Below, one piece after another: positions 24,703 through 33,813 of a stretch of 64,000 nucleotides of DNA; within the stretch, counting starts at the first letter, position 1; every line of letters starts with the position of its first letter. This DNA is from an uncultured Bacteroidales bacterium (lineage in GTDB: Bacteria > Bacteroidota > Bacteroidia > Bacteroidales > P3): NCBI GenBank assembly GCA_900316965.1, contig ONEY01000008.1, forward strand, positions 16,033 to 80,032, written 5' to 3'. The notes beneath the pieces were generated by a model, which had not been told where the DNA came from, did not search any database, and saw only the letters and a list, made by a program, of their open reading frames with translations. A program made the translations under genes and the position numbers.

Positions 24703-27700
24703 CTAGTTCTGTTTTGCAAGTTTTTTCTGCTCACGTCTCTTGCTAACCTCATATACAAGCGGACAAGCAACGCAAACCGATGAGAACATACCACACAGAA
24801 CACCTACAAGAAGAGCAAAGATAAAGCCACGAATCACCTCACCGCCAAAGATAAACATCATCAAAAGGGTGAAGAATGTCGTACCCGAAGTGTTGATGGT
24901 ACGAGCCAACGTAGCATTAATAGCATCGTTCATATGCTGGATAAGGTCACGTTTGGGATAAAGTGTGCGGTTTTCACGTACACGGTCAAAGATAACCACC
25001 GTGGCGTTAATCGAGTAACCTATCACAGTAAGCACAGCTGCGATGAATGACTGGTCAACATCAAGGCTGAACGGGAGCAAACCTCTGAGCAATGCAAACA
25101 TACCTATAATCAAAATAGTATCGTGTGTCAACGCTGCCACACTACCAACACCGAAACGCCAGCTCTTGAAACGTATGCCTATGTATGCGAAAATCACAAG
25201 CAAACCGCCAAGGACAGCAAGAATCGACGAACGTTTCATATCGGTAGCCATAGTTGCCTCAACCTGCTCCGACTGAATAATACCATAAGGATAATCCTCT
25301 GCACTGGCAAACTGGCTCATGGTAATCTCTTTTCCATCGTCAGTCTTGCCAAAATATTGTTTGGTTCCCTCAAACAGCTTCTCATTGATAACCATCTCAT
25401 CACTGATAGTGTCAGCAGCCGAGAGATTATGAGCGGCACGATAAGCCTCGTAATAATCCGAAGCAACAATATTTGTGGTGATTTTAACCTGATTGTTGGG
25501 GCCATATGATTTCACCTCAGGAGCCTCATCAAACTGAGTGGCAAGGCTGGAGCGAACATCAACAACATTGACATCTTGATCAAAACGCACAACATAAGTA
25601 CGTCCACCAGTAAAGTCAATACCAAGTCCCAAATGACGGATACCAATACCGGCAAGGCAAATCACAATAGCGGCGCACGCTATAATGTAGAATACCTTGC
25701 GCTTGCCCATGAAATCAAATTTGGCGTCACGCATGAAGTTCTCTGTGAAACTGAATGAGAAATTAATCTTCTTCTTATGATTCAACATCCAGTCAATAAC
25801 AAGACGGGTGATGAAGATACTAGTGAACAACGAGGTGACAATACCGATACAGAGAGTAACAGCAAAACCCTGGATGGTGCCCGAACCAAAAAGTATAAGA
25901 ACAAGACCCAGCAAGAATGTTGTCACCTGACCATCGATAATTGCCGAAAGCGCATTCTTGAAACCTTCCTCAACAGCGTTAGCGACGCTCTTGCCAGCGC
26001 GCAGCTCTTCCTTGATACGTTCGTAGATAATGACGTTACCATCCACTGCCATAGCCATAGTAAGCACAATACCCGCAATACCAGGCAGCGTTAGTACGGC
26101 GCCAATCGAAGCAAGGACACCCATCAGAAGGAATACGTTAGTGATAAGAGCTACTACCGAAACCCAACCGGCACGATTGTAGAACACCACCATATATATA
26201 AGTACTATTATAAATGCAAGCACAAATGACACAAGTCCCTTGTGGATCGACTCCTGTCCAAGAGAAGGTCCGACAACAGCCTCCTGAACAATGCGCGCAG
26301 GTGCAGGCAACTTACCCGACTTCAAAACGTTCGCCAGATCCTTAGCCTCCTCAAGAGTAAAATTACCTGTGATCGACGAACGGCCACCGGCGATTTCACC
26401 ATTGACACGTGGTGCTGAATAAACCTCATCGTCAAGAACAATGGCAACACACTTGCCCACATTATCGTGAGTAATGTTCTTCCAAGCGTGAGCACCATCC
26501 GACTTCATGGTCATCGAAATCTCATTGCCCTCTGTGTTGCTGAAATCCTGACGAGCATCAGAAATAACACTACCATCAAGTTTAGCTTTAGGAAGATTGG
26601 TATTTCTGTCAAAATCCTCTATCTTGATTGCATAAAGCTCATAGATATTGGTATTCTCCTCGACAGGTTTCACCGACCACAGGTACTTCACCTCACGAGC
26701 GTTGACTTTACCAGCCTTAATACCATCGGCAATCATTCTGTTGACAGCGGCGGTGTCGGCCTCAGCAGCTCTGAAAACAATAGGAGGATAGAGAGGCTGA
26801 CCCTTATACTGAGCCATAAGAGACATCAGAGGATGATCCTTACGATACTGCTCGCTCTGGGGATCAGAAGCAAGAGCATTGTTAGCAGGAGCATTATTAA
26901 CAGCAGCGCTGTCAGTTGCAACCGAGTCGGAAACAACAGAATCGTTTGTTGCCGACAAATTGTTGCGCGAAGCAATGTACTCATCCGTTGCAGAAAGGTA
27001 GCTGACAACACGGTTATACTCACCGGCAAGACGAGGATCACTCATGTCACCACTATAGGTTGCCCAAAACTCAAGCTGAGCAGTACCCTTCAAAAGCTTA
27101 CGCACACGCTGGGGATCTTTAACACCAGGAAGCTCAACAAGGATTCTCTCCGAAGCCTGCAGACGCTGAATGGTAGGTTGAGCAACTCCAAACTTATCAA
27201 TACGCTTACGAAGAATCTCATAAGTTCTGTCATAAGCGCTGCTGGTCTCCTCGCGCAATTTCGAAATAATCGTATTGTTGTCATCACGCAATGTCGTACC
27301 ATTAAGCTGGCCACTGAAATATCCTGCCAAGCTCACATTGGGGTTGATCGAACGAATAGCGTCATAGAAAAGAGTGACGAAATCCTCGTTTACAGCTTTC
27401 TCCTGATTCTTAAGAGCCAATTCTATAGCTTGGTTGAAAACAGGATCATTGGTGTAGTTTGCAAGAGCCTTGACAACGTCAACAGTCGACACCTCAAGCA
27501 TGACGTTCATACCACCCTTAAGGTCAAGACCAAGATTGATTTCACGAGCCTGGCACTTTCTGTAAGTAAAGCCCATCCAAACCTTTTCATTTGCCATGGA
27601 ATCAAGAAAATATGTTACCTTGGCATTCCTAATGGAGTCAGTGACAATAGAAGTTAAATTCTTGAGCTCGGCAGCCGACAAATCGCTGTTGCCATGCTTA

Positions 27701-27870
27701 TTGACACAATAAGCAATATCGCTCTTACCTTTTTCACTTTCCACATACAATTCAGCGCGCGTTTTGGCCTTGTTCTCTATCTTCTTTGTCGCAAAAGAAA
27801 AAGACAATTGGAATAGACAAACTAGCACAAAGCAGATCGCCAAAAATCTGATAAGTCCTTTATTCTGCAT
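24703..27870 (-). CDS. secDF: fused protein translocase subunits SecD-SecF
   Basis: 1055 residues. SecDF helps the SecYEG channel to move proteins out, using the proton gradient. SecD part: an N-terminal helix, GLDLKGGMNVMLEV (conserved substrate-side motif), a long periplasmic domain, FTLEEAKDLANVLKSGKLPAP, then six helices with TLPGIAGIVLTMAMAVDGNV and YERIKEELRAG. SecF part from about residue 700: LGIDFTGGRTYVV, then helices with GYSINATVVIFDRVRENRT and TSGTTFFTLLMM. The fusion is normal for Bacteroidota. An Asn/Ala-rich insert (about 310-340) lies in the periplasmic part. It has its own promoter at 27918-27947. Confidence 0.96.
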   Translation of the reverse strand: MQNKGLIRFLAICFVLVCLFQLSFSFATKKIENKAKTRAELYVESEKGKSDIAYCVNKHGNSDLSAAELKNLTSIVTDSIRNAKVTYFLDSMANEKVWMGFTYRKCQAREINLGLDLKGGMNVMLEVSTVDVVKALANYTNDPVFNQAIELALKNQEKAVNEDFVTLFYDAIRSINPNVSLAGYFSGQLNGTTLRDDNNTIISKLREETSSAYDRTYEILRKRIDKFGVAQPTIQRLQASERILVELPGVKDPQRVRKLLKGTAQLEFWATYSGDMSDPRLAGEYNRVVSYLSATDEYIASRNNLSATNDSVVSDSVATDSAAVNNAPANNALASDPQSEQYRKDHPLMSLMAQYKGQPLYPPIVFRAAEADTAAVNRMIADGIKAGKVNAREVKYLWSVKPVEENTNIYELYAIKIEDFDRNTNLPKAKLDGSVISDARQDFSNTEGNEISMTMKSDGAHAWKNITHDNVGKCVAIVLDDEVYSAPRVNGEIAGGRSSITGNFTLEEAKDLANVLKSGKLPAPARIVQEAVVGPSLGQESIHKGLVSFVLAFIIVLIYMVVFYNRAGWVSVVALITNVFLLMGVLASIGAVLTLPGIAGIVLTMAMAVDGNVIIYERIKEELRAGKSVANAVEEGFKNALSAIIDGQVTTFLLGLVLILFGSGTIQGFAVTLCIGIVTSLFTSIFITRLVIDWMLNHKKKINFSFSFTENFMRDAKFDFMGKRKVFYIIACAAIVICLAGIGIRHLGLGIDFTGGRTYVVRFDQDVNVVDVRSSLATQFDEAPEVKSYGPNNQVKITTNIVASDYYEAYRAAHNLSAADTISDEMVINEKLFEGTKQYFGKTDDGKEITMSQFASAEDYPYGIIQSEQVEATMATDMKRSSILAVLGGLLVIFAYIGIRFKSWRFGVGSVAALTHDTILIIGMFALLRGLLPFSLDVDQSFIAAVLTVIGYSINATVVIFDRVRENRTLYPKRDLIQHMNDAINATLARTINTSGTTFFTLLMMFIFGGEVIRGFIFALLVGVLCGMFSSVCVACPLVYEVSKRREQKKLAKQN

Positions 27871-27917
27871 TTCTTAAGTATTAATTAATTTTATTATATT
27901 TCTACATTTTGAACATG

Positions 27918-27947
27918 CAAAAATAAGAAATTTTATTGACACAACAA
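27918..27947 (-). promoter_or_regulatory. promoter of secDF
   Basis: Minus strand: TTG (27947-27945, within GTTGTTG), 19-nt spacer, TATTTTTG (27925-27918). The start codon is about 48 nt downstream. Confidence 0.6.
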
Positions 27948-28197
27948 CATATTTCTAAAAAAAATGAACAAATATTAATTAAACAATATATAATACACTC
28001 GAAATCAAGAGTTGAGTTATGTTCATTTTTTCAACCTTAAAAATCCCGCACAACCATACCAAATCAGCAATCCTCAAAACCTCTCTCAATGAAATCACCT
28101 GAATTCTGGCAAACAAGAATCAAAGCACTCAAAGAATACAGACATACAGAACATTACACTCGACAAGGAAAAACAACACCAATTAGAAAAAAAATAG

Positions 28198-28205
28198 TAA
28201 ATTTG
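28198..28205 (+). promoter_or_regulatory. -7 box for radC
   Basis: TAAATTTG, followed by GCATTTT, 66 nt before the radC ATG. No clear -33 element. Confidence 0.5.
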
Positions 28206-28270
28206 CATTTTCTAGACATCTATCATCCAGCGCTAGCACTTAACGCGAAATAAATACACAAAAATCATAC

Positions 28271-28993
28271 ATGCAAACAGTTACCAAGAAAAACAACACC
28301 CTGAAAGATTGGTCGGAAGAGGACCGTCCAAGAGAAAAATTAATCGCAAAAGGAAAAAAAGAGCTCAGCAACGCTGAATTGTTGGCAATCCTCATCGGAA
28401 GCGGCTCTATCGGTCAAAGCGCAGTCGGTTTGGCCAAAGACATACTGAGCGCTTACGACAACAACTTATCGATGCTATCTCGTCTTGGAATCAAAGAATT
28501 AACAAACGGATTCAAAGGAATGGGCGAAGCCAAGGCCGTAACCATCATTGCCGCATTGGAACTTGGCTACCGCATGCTAAGGGAGGACAACGAACGAAAA
28601 GAATACTACATGAGAAACTCCGACGACTTGTTCAAGTATATCAGCCCCTCTCTTATCGACCTTCCTGTCGAAGAGTTTTGGGCAATTTACTTAAACATCA
28701 AAAAGAAAATCATATTTAAGCAACGCATCGGCTCTGGAGGAATATCCGAAACTTTGGTCGATATACGTCGTATATTTCACACCGCGCTAGAGAAAAACGC
28801 CGTCGCCATCGCTGTAGCTCACAACCATCCAACAGGAGTTGTCGAGCCTAGCAAAACCGACATCAGACTTACCGAAAATATTAAAAACGCTGGCGAAATA
28901 TTGAAAATCCCTCTGCTCGACCACATCATTGTGGGAATCGACGACAACAACAAGCCTGACTACTATAGTTTTTTTGAGAACAACAAACTGTAG
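28271..28993 (+). CDS. radC: RadC family (JAB/MPN domain) protein
   Basis: 240 residues. The N-terminal helical part (UPF0758 type) has WSEEDRPREKLIAKG and LSNAELLAILIGSGS, then the JAB metalloprotease-like domain with the metal motif AVAHNHPTGVVEPSKTDIRLT (His-x-His-Pro...Ser...Asp) and LLDHIIVG. Length is normal. The family was named for DNA repair but its actual role is unsettled. It has its own -7 box and no close downstream partner. Confidence 0.93.
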   Translation: MQTVTKKNNTLKDWSEEDRPREKLIAKGKKELSNAELLAILIGSGSIGQSAVGLAKDILSAYDNNLSMLSRLGIKELTNGFKGMGEAKAVTIIAALELGYRMLREDNERKEYYMRNSDDLFKYISPSLIDLPVEEFWAIYLNIKKKIIFKQRIGSGGISETLVDIRRIFHTALEKNAVAIAVAHNHPTGVVEPSKTDIRLTENIKNAGEILKIPLLDHIIVGIDDNNKPDYYSFFENNKL

Positions 28994-29130
28994 ACAAGAT
29001 ATATAGCTAAAAAAAATAATTCTCCTACTCATTTAACATCAAGAAAAGAAAAAACTCTTTCCTCTCCATTGATATTCCATTTTTTTCACCCCTCAACATC
29101 CTACAATGTCGTTCTATCATCCAGCACCTT

Positions 29131-29196
29131 TTATAGTACCTTTAGCGAACCCATAGCGGACTCATAGCGGACTCATAGCGGACTCATAGCCGTCAA
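29131..29196. repeat. six 11-nt phased units, three identical
   Basis: Units of 11 nt run from 29131 to 29196; three in a row are exactly ATAGCGGACTC (29153-29185), and the flanking ones are degenerate (TTATAGTACCT, TTAGCGAACCC, ATAGCCGTCAA). The period equals about one helical turn. It lies between radC and folB, which face each other. A similar phased array occurs at 60459. Confidence 0.85.
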
Positions 29197-29235
29197 AAAG
29201 AGAAAAAAAATCGGCCTGATGACCGATTAATATAT

Positions 29236-29269
29236 AAAAAAAATCCCGCCTATCACGAGCGGGATTTTT
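29236..29269 (-). terminator. terminator overlapping the end of folB
   Basis: AAATCCCGC pairs with GCGGGATTT, with A-runs and T-runs on both sides. The 3' codons of folB (K-S-R-S) form one arm of the stem, and the stop codon lies in the loop. Confidence 0.85.
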
Positions 29270-29612
29270 CAATAGTAAGACTTACTCCGTACATCTTACC
29301 CCCCAATGGAGGATTAAGCTTTGTAACCTTGACACTTACAGCAGCAATAGACAAAAAATCATCAAGTATTGCCGTCGCAATTCTGTCTGCAACATGCTCC
29401 AACAGATGCGACGGAATAGCCATCTGCTTTTTCACCGTCTGGTAAACATCAAGATAACTAACAGTATCATCTATGTTATCAGTCCTTTGCGCCTTCGACG
29501 TATCCAACTGCATCCGCAAATCGACACGAAAATTGGTACCAATCTTTGCCTCCTCGGCAAAACAGCCATGAAAGGCATAGAATTCCATATTTTCAATCTC
29601 GATAAAAGCCAT
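29253..29612 (-). CDS. folB: dihydroneopterin aldolase
   Basis: 119 residues from the ATG at 29612 (MAFIEIENMEFYAFHGC); a TTG four codons upstream is rejected. FolB splits dihydroneopterin to 6-hydroxymethyl-dihydropterin and glycolaldehyde in folate synthesis. Seen: FYAFHGCFAEEAKIGTNF, the catalytic Glu region, LDVYQTVKKQM, LLEHVADRIATAIL, and VTKLNPPLGG. Length is normal. It starts 19 nt after pheS, so the two are probably co-transcribed. Confidence 0.93.
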   Translation of the reverse strand: MAFIEIENMEFYAFHGCFAEEAKIGTNFRVDLRMQLDTSKAQRTDNIDDTVSYLDVYQTVKKQMAIPSHLLEHVADRIATAILDDFLSIAAVSVKVTKLNPPLGGKMYGVSLTIEKSRS

Positions 29613-29631
29613 GCTATGAAACAATTAAGAC

Positions 29632-30672
29632 TTATACAATAGAGTCAAACTGACGCAAGAAACGAAGGTCGTTCTCAAAATAAAGACGGAGGTCTCTAAT
29701 CTGATATTTCAGCATCGCCATTCGCTCAACACCCATTCCCAAGGCAAAACCGCTATACTCCTTGCTATCAATGCCACACGACTCAAGAACATTGGGATCT
29801 ACCATACCACATCCCAGTATCTCAAGCCATCCCGTGCCCTTACAAATATTGCAACCATTACCGCCACATATATTGCAAGAAATATCCATTTCCGCCGAAG
29901 GCTCTGTGAACGGGAAATAGGATGGCCTTAAACGAATTTTTGTATCCTCGCCAAACATCTCCTTCGCAAAATACAGCAACGTCTGTTTCAAGTCGGCAAA
30001 CGAAACCTTCTTGTCCACATAAAGAGCCTCCACCTGATGGAAAATACAATGGGCGCGGGCAGAAATAGCCTCATTACGAAAAACACGACCTGGAGCTATG
30101 ATGCGAATAGGAGGCTTGTTGTTCTCCATAACACGAACCTGCACCGACGACGTGTGAGTACGCAGAGCAACCTCCTGCTTCCCTTCCTCCTTCTCAACAA
30201 AGAAAGTGTCCTGCATATCGCGTGCTGGATGATCATGAGGAAAATTGAGAGCCGAGAAAAGATGCCAATCATCCTCTATCTCTACCGATTCGGCAACGGT
30301 AAAACCTATACGCGAAAAAATCTCTATTATCTCATTCATCACAACCGACAACACATGACGGCTCCCCACCTCCGAATAGTCAGTAGGAAGTGTCAAGTCA
30401 ACAGTATGTTCCGATTTCACATCATTCTCAACATACTGCTTAAACTCCTCAATACGAGATTGGGCGATATTTTTCAATCTATTAAGTGCCTGACCCGTCT
30501 CCTTCTTCTGGTCAGCAGGCAAAGATTTAAATTGCTCGAACAATTCACTAATAATACCCTTCTTACCAAGATATTTGATACGGAATTGCTCAATTTCAGC
30601 CAATTTGTCATCGGTCTTACCTACCGAAGCCAATTGGATGTCACGAATAATATTCTCAATTTTACTAAGCAT
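29632..30672 (-). CDS. pheS: phenylalanine-tRNA ligase alpha subunit
   Basis: 346 residues. Seen: an N-terminal coiled-coil tRNA-binding arm (about 1-85), then the class II core with DTFFVE, LRTHTSSVQVR, GRVFRNEAISARAH (motif 2), PSYFPFTEPSAEMDI, and GFALGMGVERMAMLKY (motif 3). A Cys-rich insert CNICGGNGCNIC followed by KGTGWLEILGCGMVDP lies before motif 3 and may hold a metal. The beta subunit gene (pheT) is not next to it. FolB follows. Confidence 0.95.
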   Translation of the reverse strand: MLSKIENIIRDIQLASVGKTDDKLAEIEQFRIKYLGKKGIISELFEQFKSLPADQKKETGQALNRLKNIAQSRIEEFKQYVENDVKSEHTVDLTLPTDYSEVGSRHVLSVVMNEIIEIFSRIGFTVAESVEIEDDWHLFSALNFPHDHPARDMQDTFFVEKEEGKQEVALRTHTSSVQVRVMENNKPPIRIIAPGRVFRNEAISARAHCIFHQVEALYVDKKVSFADLKQTLLYFAKEMFGEDTKIRLRPSYFPFTEPSAEMDISCNICGGNGCNICKGTGWLEILGCGMVDPNVLESCGIDSKEYSGFALGMGVERMAMLKYQIRDLRLYFENDLRFLRQFDSIV

Positions 30673-30787
30673 TACTTTATTTTTACAATATTCTTCGATA
30701 TGATTTTTTGTCTCGATTCAATGGTGCGTTACAATTAATTCCTTAAATCAAGCACCATGGAATCAAAACCATAACTAACAATAAACA

Positions 30788-31480
30788 TTAGCGTTTCAGA
30801 ACAGATATTTTCATTTTAACATCTTCCAAAGGACGATTAGTTGCAGGGTCACAATTCACGGCAGCAATCTTGTCAATAACATCAAGCCCCTCAACAACCT
30901 GGCCAAAAACAGTATAGTCATAATCAAGGTGAGGAGTGCCTCCTACCGTTGTATAAACATCAATCTGCTGCTGGTCAAAAGTCTTCCCCATACGCTGCGA
31001 CATCATCTGAAGCATATCATTCGTCCACACATTACCCTGAACAATATAAAACTGACAAGAAGAGGAAGCCTTTGTCGGGTTAACCATATCACCCTGACGA
31101 GCGGCAGCGAGAGCGCCTTTTCTATGAATCAATCCCTTAACAAACTCAGCGGGAACCGTATATCCAAGATTTCCATTGCCAAGAGGAGCGCCCGGTTTAG
31201 CGTCACGCGAATTGGGATCTCCTCCCTGAATCATAAAACCGTTAATCACACGATGGAAAAGAAGATCATTATAAAAACCCTCATTTACCAATTTAAGAAA
31301 GTTATCACGGTGTTGAGGAGTTTCATTATAGAGCTCAACAGTCATATTTCCATAAGAAGTTTCAATCAATACATAATACTTCTTTTCCACCTTAGAAACT
31401 TTACTATCAGAATGTTGCGACTGACATGAGAATAGTGCGCCAAAAAAAAGCAATAAAAAAGTTATTTTTTTTATTTTCAT
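30788..31480 (-). CDS. cyclophilin-type peptidyl-prolyl isomerase lipoprotein
   Basis: 230 residues from the ATG at 31480 (MKIKKITFLLLFFGALFSC); the longer reading frame upstream crosses the promoter and is not used. Lipobox GALFSC with Cys19 anchors it in the membrane. The cyclophilin domain shows TSYGNMTVELYNETPQHRDNF, LLFHRVINGFMIQGGDP, SSCQFYIVQGN and VFGQVVEGLDVIDKI. It should speed cis-trans turning of Xaa-Pro bonds in the periplasm and help fold exported proteins. A divergent gene starts at 31557 with an overlapping promoter. Confidence 0.92.
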   Translation of the reverse strand: MKIKKITFLLLFFGALFSCQSQHSDSKVSKVEKKYYVLIETSYGNMTVELYNETPQHRDNFLKLVNEGFYNDLLFHRVINGFMIQGGDPNSRDAKPGAPLGNGNLGYTVPAEFVKGLIHRKGALAAARQGDMVNPTKASSSCQFYIVQGNVWTNDMLQMMSQRMGKTFDQQQIDVYTTVGGTPHLDYDYTVFGQVVEGLDVIDKIAAVNCDPATNRPLEDVKMKISVLKR

Positions 31481-31495
31481 AACGTATAAAATTAT

Positions 31496-31503
31496 TAATT
31501 TTG
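31496..31503 (+). promoter_or_regulatory. -7 box for the lipoprotein gene at 31557
   Basis: TAATTTTG followed by GCATTG. The inferred start of transcription, near 31510, falls inside the -7 box of the opposite promoter (31509-31516). Confidence 0.5.
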
Positions 31504-31508
31504 CATTG

Positions 31509-31516
31509 CAAAAATA
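31509..31516 (-). promoter_or_regulatory. -7 box for the cyclophilin gene
   Basis: TATTTTTG followed by GCAATG on the minus strand, 28 nt before the cyclophilin ATG. It overlaps the start site of the divergent promoter. Confidence 0.55.
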
Positions 31517-31556
31517 GTGAAAAAAATCGTTATAGAACGGAAACAAATCAAAATTT

Positions 31557-31961
31557 ATGAAGAAAAAAATTTTAGCCTTAGCATGCCTTATTTTAATAGG
31601 CGGATTTTCAGTTTTTTTCTTTGGAGCCTGCGACAAAGACACAAATTGTTATGTTGAAATCACAGTGCTTGACGAGTTAACAAAGCAGCCAATGCCGGGT
31701 GTTTTTATCAAAATTGACATCGACAGCAGCTATGTTAATGCCCAAGGTTACACTGACAACGCCGGCAGATACGAAACCGTATTCTCAGCCCCCGCCATCT
31801 TCAATGTCGCAGCCACATACGAAACTGGCTATGACAGCATTTACACCAAAGACCGCTTCTATTGCTACCGTAAAGGAAACAATACCATACGCTTAAAAGA
31901 GGGCGAAACAGTATCAGCAACCATCAATCTGGAATCGGAAATAATCCGCGTGCTACGATAA
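31557..31961 (+). CDS. small lipoprotein with a CarboxypepD-like beta-sandwich
   Basis: 134 residues. Signal peptide with lipobox FFFGAC (Cys25) followed by DKD, again an acidic run that favours surface export. The mature part reads VEITVLDELTKQPMPGVFIK, DNAGRYETVFSAPAIFNV, then a KEGETVSATINLE ending, which fits a carboxypeptidase regulatory-like/CnaB-type beta-sandwich. Function unknown. The DUF4301 gene begins 17 nt after its stop, so the two are likely co-transcribed. Confidence 0.75.
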   Translation: MKKKILALACLILIGGFSVFFFGACDKDTNCYVEITVLDELTKQPMPGVFIKIDIDSSYVNAQGYTDNAGRYETVFSAPAIFNVAATYETGYDSIYTKDRFYCYRKGNNTIRLKEGETVSATINLESEIIRVLR

Positions 31962-31977
31962 TACAACTTGATTCGAA

Positions 31978-33516
31978 ATGGCATTGACATTCACCGAACA
32001 AGACTTGCAACAAATTGCAAGCATGGGCATTACGCCCGAAGAAGTCGAAAAACAGATTGAAAACTTTCGCAACGGCTTCCCTAAAACCAAACTAAACGAA
32101 GCCGCAACTGTCGAAAACGGAGGCATTATACGTCTTAGCGACAAAGAAATTGACCACTACTCCAAAGTATACAAAAACAAGTCGAAAGGCAAAAAAATAA
32201 TGAAGTTCGTGCCGGCCTCAGGCGCTGCATCACGCATGTTCAAAGATCTTTACGCCTTTTCGTCAACCTATTTCGGAGTGGCCCGAAATTTCGAGAAAGA
32301 ATTCCCCTCTGTCAAAGATTTCTTACAGCACATTCGCAGCTTTGCATTCTTCGAGGACCTGAAAGATTGCATGGAAAAATCACACCTCGATTTTGGCGAC
32401 TACATGGATCGAGGCGATTTCACCACCGTAATCAACTATCTCCTCAAAGAGCAATACTTAGGCTACGGCGTCCTACCCAAAGCCTTGCTCAAATTTCACC
32501 GCTATGGCGACACCTCCCGCACCGCCTTGGAGGAACACATAGTAGAAGGCGCCGAATACGCTTGCAACAGCGACGGCCAAGTCAACCTGCATTTCACCGT
32601 ATCGCCCGAGCACAGACCTTTGTTCCGCAAAAAAGTGGCCGAAGTAAAAGAGAAATACGAATCCCAACTAGGAATCAAACTCAACATAACCTTCTCGGAA
32701 CAAAAACATTACACCGACACCATCGCAGTCGACGAATACAACGAGCCCATACGTGACGAAAATGGCAAACTGACCTTCCGCCCAGGAGGTCATGGCGCAT
32801 TGATCGAGAATCTACACGAATGCAAAGCCGACATTATATTTATAAAGAATATAGACAACGTTGTGCCCGACTGGATGAAACACACAACCATCGTCTACAA
32901 ACAGGCTCTTGCCGGCATGATGCTCGAACTCCAATCCAAAATGTTCCAATACATCGAGGAACTTAAAAAAGAACCATCCGAAAAGAAACTGCGCGAAATA
33001 GAGACCTTTATCGTAGAAAAACTTCATTTCACCGTTGGCCACCACGAATCCATCAACACATGGAAAAAAGCCCTCCGCAAAGCCCTCTATCGCCCAATCC
33101 GCATCTGCGGCATGGTCAAGAATCAAGGAGAACCTGGCGGCGGCCCATTCTTCGCCAAAAGCTCTTTCCGCGACACCAGTCTCCAGGTCGTTGAAACAGC
33201 ACAGATCAATCGCAAAGAAGAGTCTCAGGAATCCATCCTCAATTCCGCAACCCATTTCAACCCCGTCGACCTCGTATGTGGAACCAGAGACTATCGTGGC
33301 AACAGATACGACCTCAAACGCTACATCGATCCCGCAACAGGATTCATTAGCAAGAAAACCAAAGGCGCCACAACCGTCAAATCACAAGAACTGCCAGGCC
33401 TTTGGAATGGTGCAATGTCTGAATGGATTACTCTATTTGTCGAGGTTCCTTTGGCCACATTCAATCCCGTAAAAACAGTAAACGATCTACTGCGCAAAGA
33501 ACACCTCGAAGCATAA
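31978..33516 (+). CDS. DUF4301 family protein
   Basis: 512 residues, the usual length of this Bacteroidota family. Seen: KFVPASGAASRMFKDLY (a loop like those of sugar nucleotidyltransferases), HFTVSPEHRPLF, FRPGGHGALIENL, DIIFIKNIDNVVPD, and GMVKNQGEPGGGPFF. The pattern of these loops resembles a nucleotide-sugar pyrophosphorylase-type fold, but no reaction is established for DUF4301. It is cytoplasmic, with no signal or membrane helix. Co-transcribed with the small lipoprotein upstream. Confidence 0.85.
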   Translation: MALTFTEQDLQQIASMGITPEEVEKQIENFRNGFPKTKLNEAATVENGGIIRLSDKEIDHYSKVYKNKSKGKKIMKFVPASGAASRMFKDLYAFSSTYFGVARNFEKEFPSVKDFLQHIRSFAFFEDLKDCMEKSHLDFGDYMDRGDFTTVINYLLKEQYLGYGVLPKALLKFHRYGDTSRTALEEHIVEGAEYACNSDGQVNLHFTVSPEHRPLFRKKVAEVKEKYESQLGIKLNITFSEQKHYTDTIAVDEYNEPIRDENGKLTFRPGGHGALIENLHECKADIIFIKNIDNVVPDWMKHTTIVYKQALAGMMLELQSKMFQYIEELKKEPSEKKLREIETFIVEKLHFTVGHHESINTWKKALRKALYRPIRICGMVKNQGEPGGGPFFAKSSFRDTSLQVVETAQINRKEESQESILNSATHFNPVDLVCGTRDYRGNRYDLKRYIDPATGFISKKTKGATTVKSQELPGLWNGAMSEWITLFVEVPLATFNPVKTVNDLLRKEHLEA

Positions 33517-33550
33517 AAACAATTAAATATTTCAAAAAAACAAAAAATTA

Positions 33551-33582
33551 TTTGTCAGATTAAAATATTTGATTTAATTTTG
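33551..33582 (+). promoter_or_regulatory. strong promoter of the 44-residue basic protein gene
   Basis: TTTG (33551-33554), 20-nt spacer, TAATTTTG (33575-33582), followed by GCAAAAC. Both boxes fit the Bacteroidota consensus. The start codon is 77 nt downstream. Confidence 0.75.
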
Positions 33583-33659
33583 CAAAACATTTTCAACAAG
33601 CGATACGCTTATACAAATCTACAAATCAAAGAATTAAAAACAAATAAACATAGTGAATC

Positions 33660-33794
33660 ATGGGTATCAATGCTAACAAAAAGGTTAAAAGAAGAAAAGT
33701 GAGAGTTCAGGGCAACAAGAACTCCACGAACAACTGGGGTCTGAATGCTGCTGGCTGGAACGCTGTCCACAAAGCAATCATCAATGCTGAATAA
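33660..33794 (+). CDS. 44-residue basic protein of unknown function
   Basis: A short gene with ATG at 33660 and TAA at 33794. It begins MGINANKKVKRRKVRVQGNK (strongly basic), then an Asn/Trp segment NSTNNWGLNAAGWNAV and an end HKAIINAE. It has a near-consensus promoter 77 nt upstream and a strong terminator 20 nt downstream, so it forms its own transcription unit. Codons are those favoured in the strongly expressed genes here (GGC, AAC, AAG, GCT). The basic half could bind nucleic acid or the ribosome; I recognise no family. Confidence 0.75.
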   Translation: MGINANKKVKRRKVRVQGNKNSTNNWGLNAAGWNAVHKAIINAE

Positions 33795-33813
33795 GCTCGA
33801 GCCCTCTTCTAGA

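Larger units (their letters stand above)
27871..28270. other. 400-nt AT-rich divergent intergenic region
   Basis: It holds the minus-strand promoter of secDF and the plus-strand -7 box of radC. Between them I see no ORF, tRNA or strong hairpin. Confidence 0.6.

Noticed and set aside
26467..27657. 396-codon ORF opposite secDF
   Set aside because: Antisense to a clear secDF frame; codon bias of secDF keeps the opposite frame open.
29131..29196. CRISPR array
   Set aside because: The repeats are 11 nt and directly joined, with no spacers and no cas genes.
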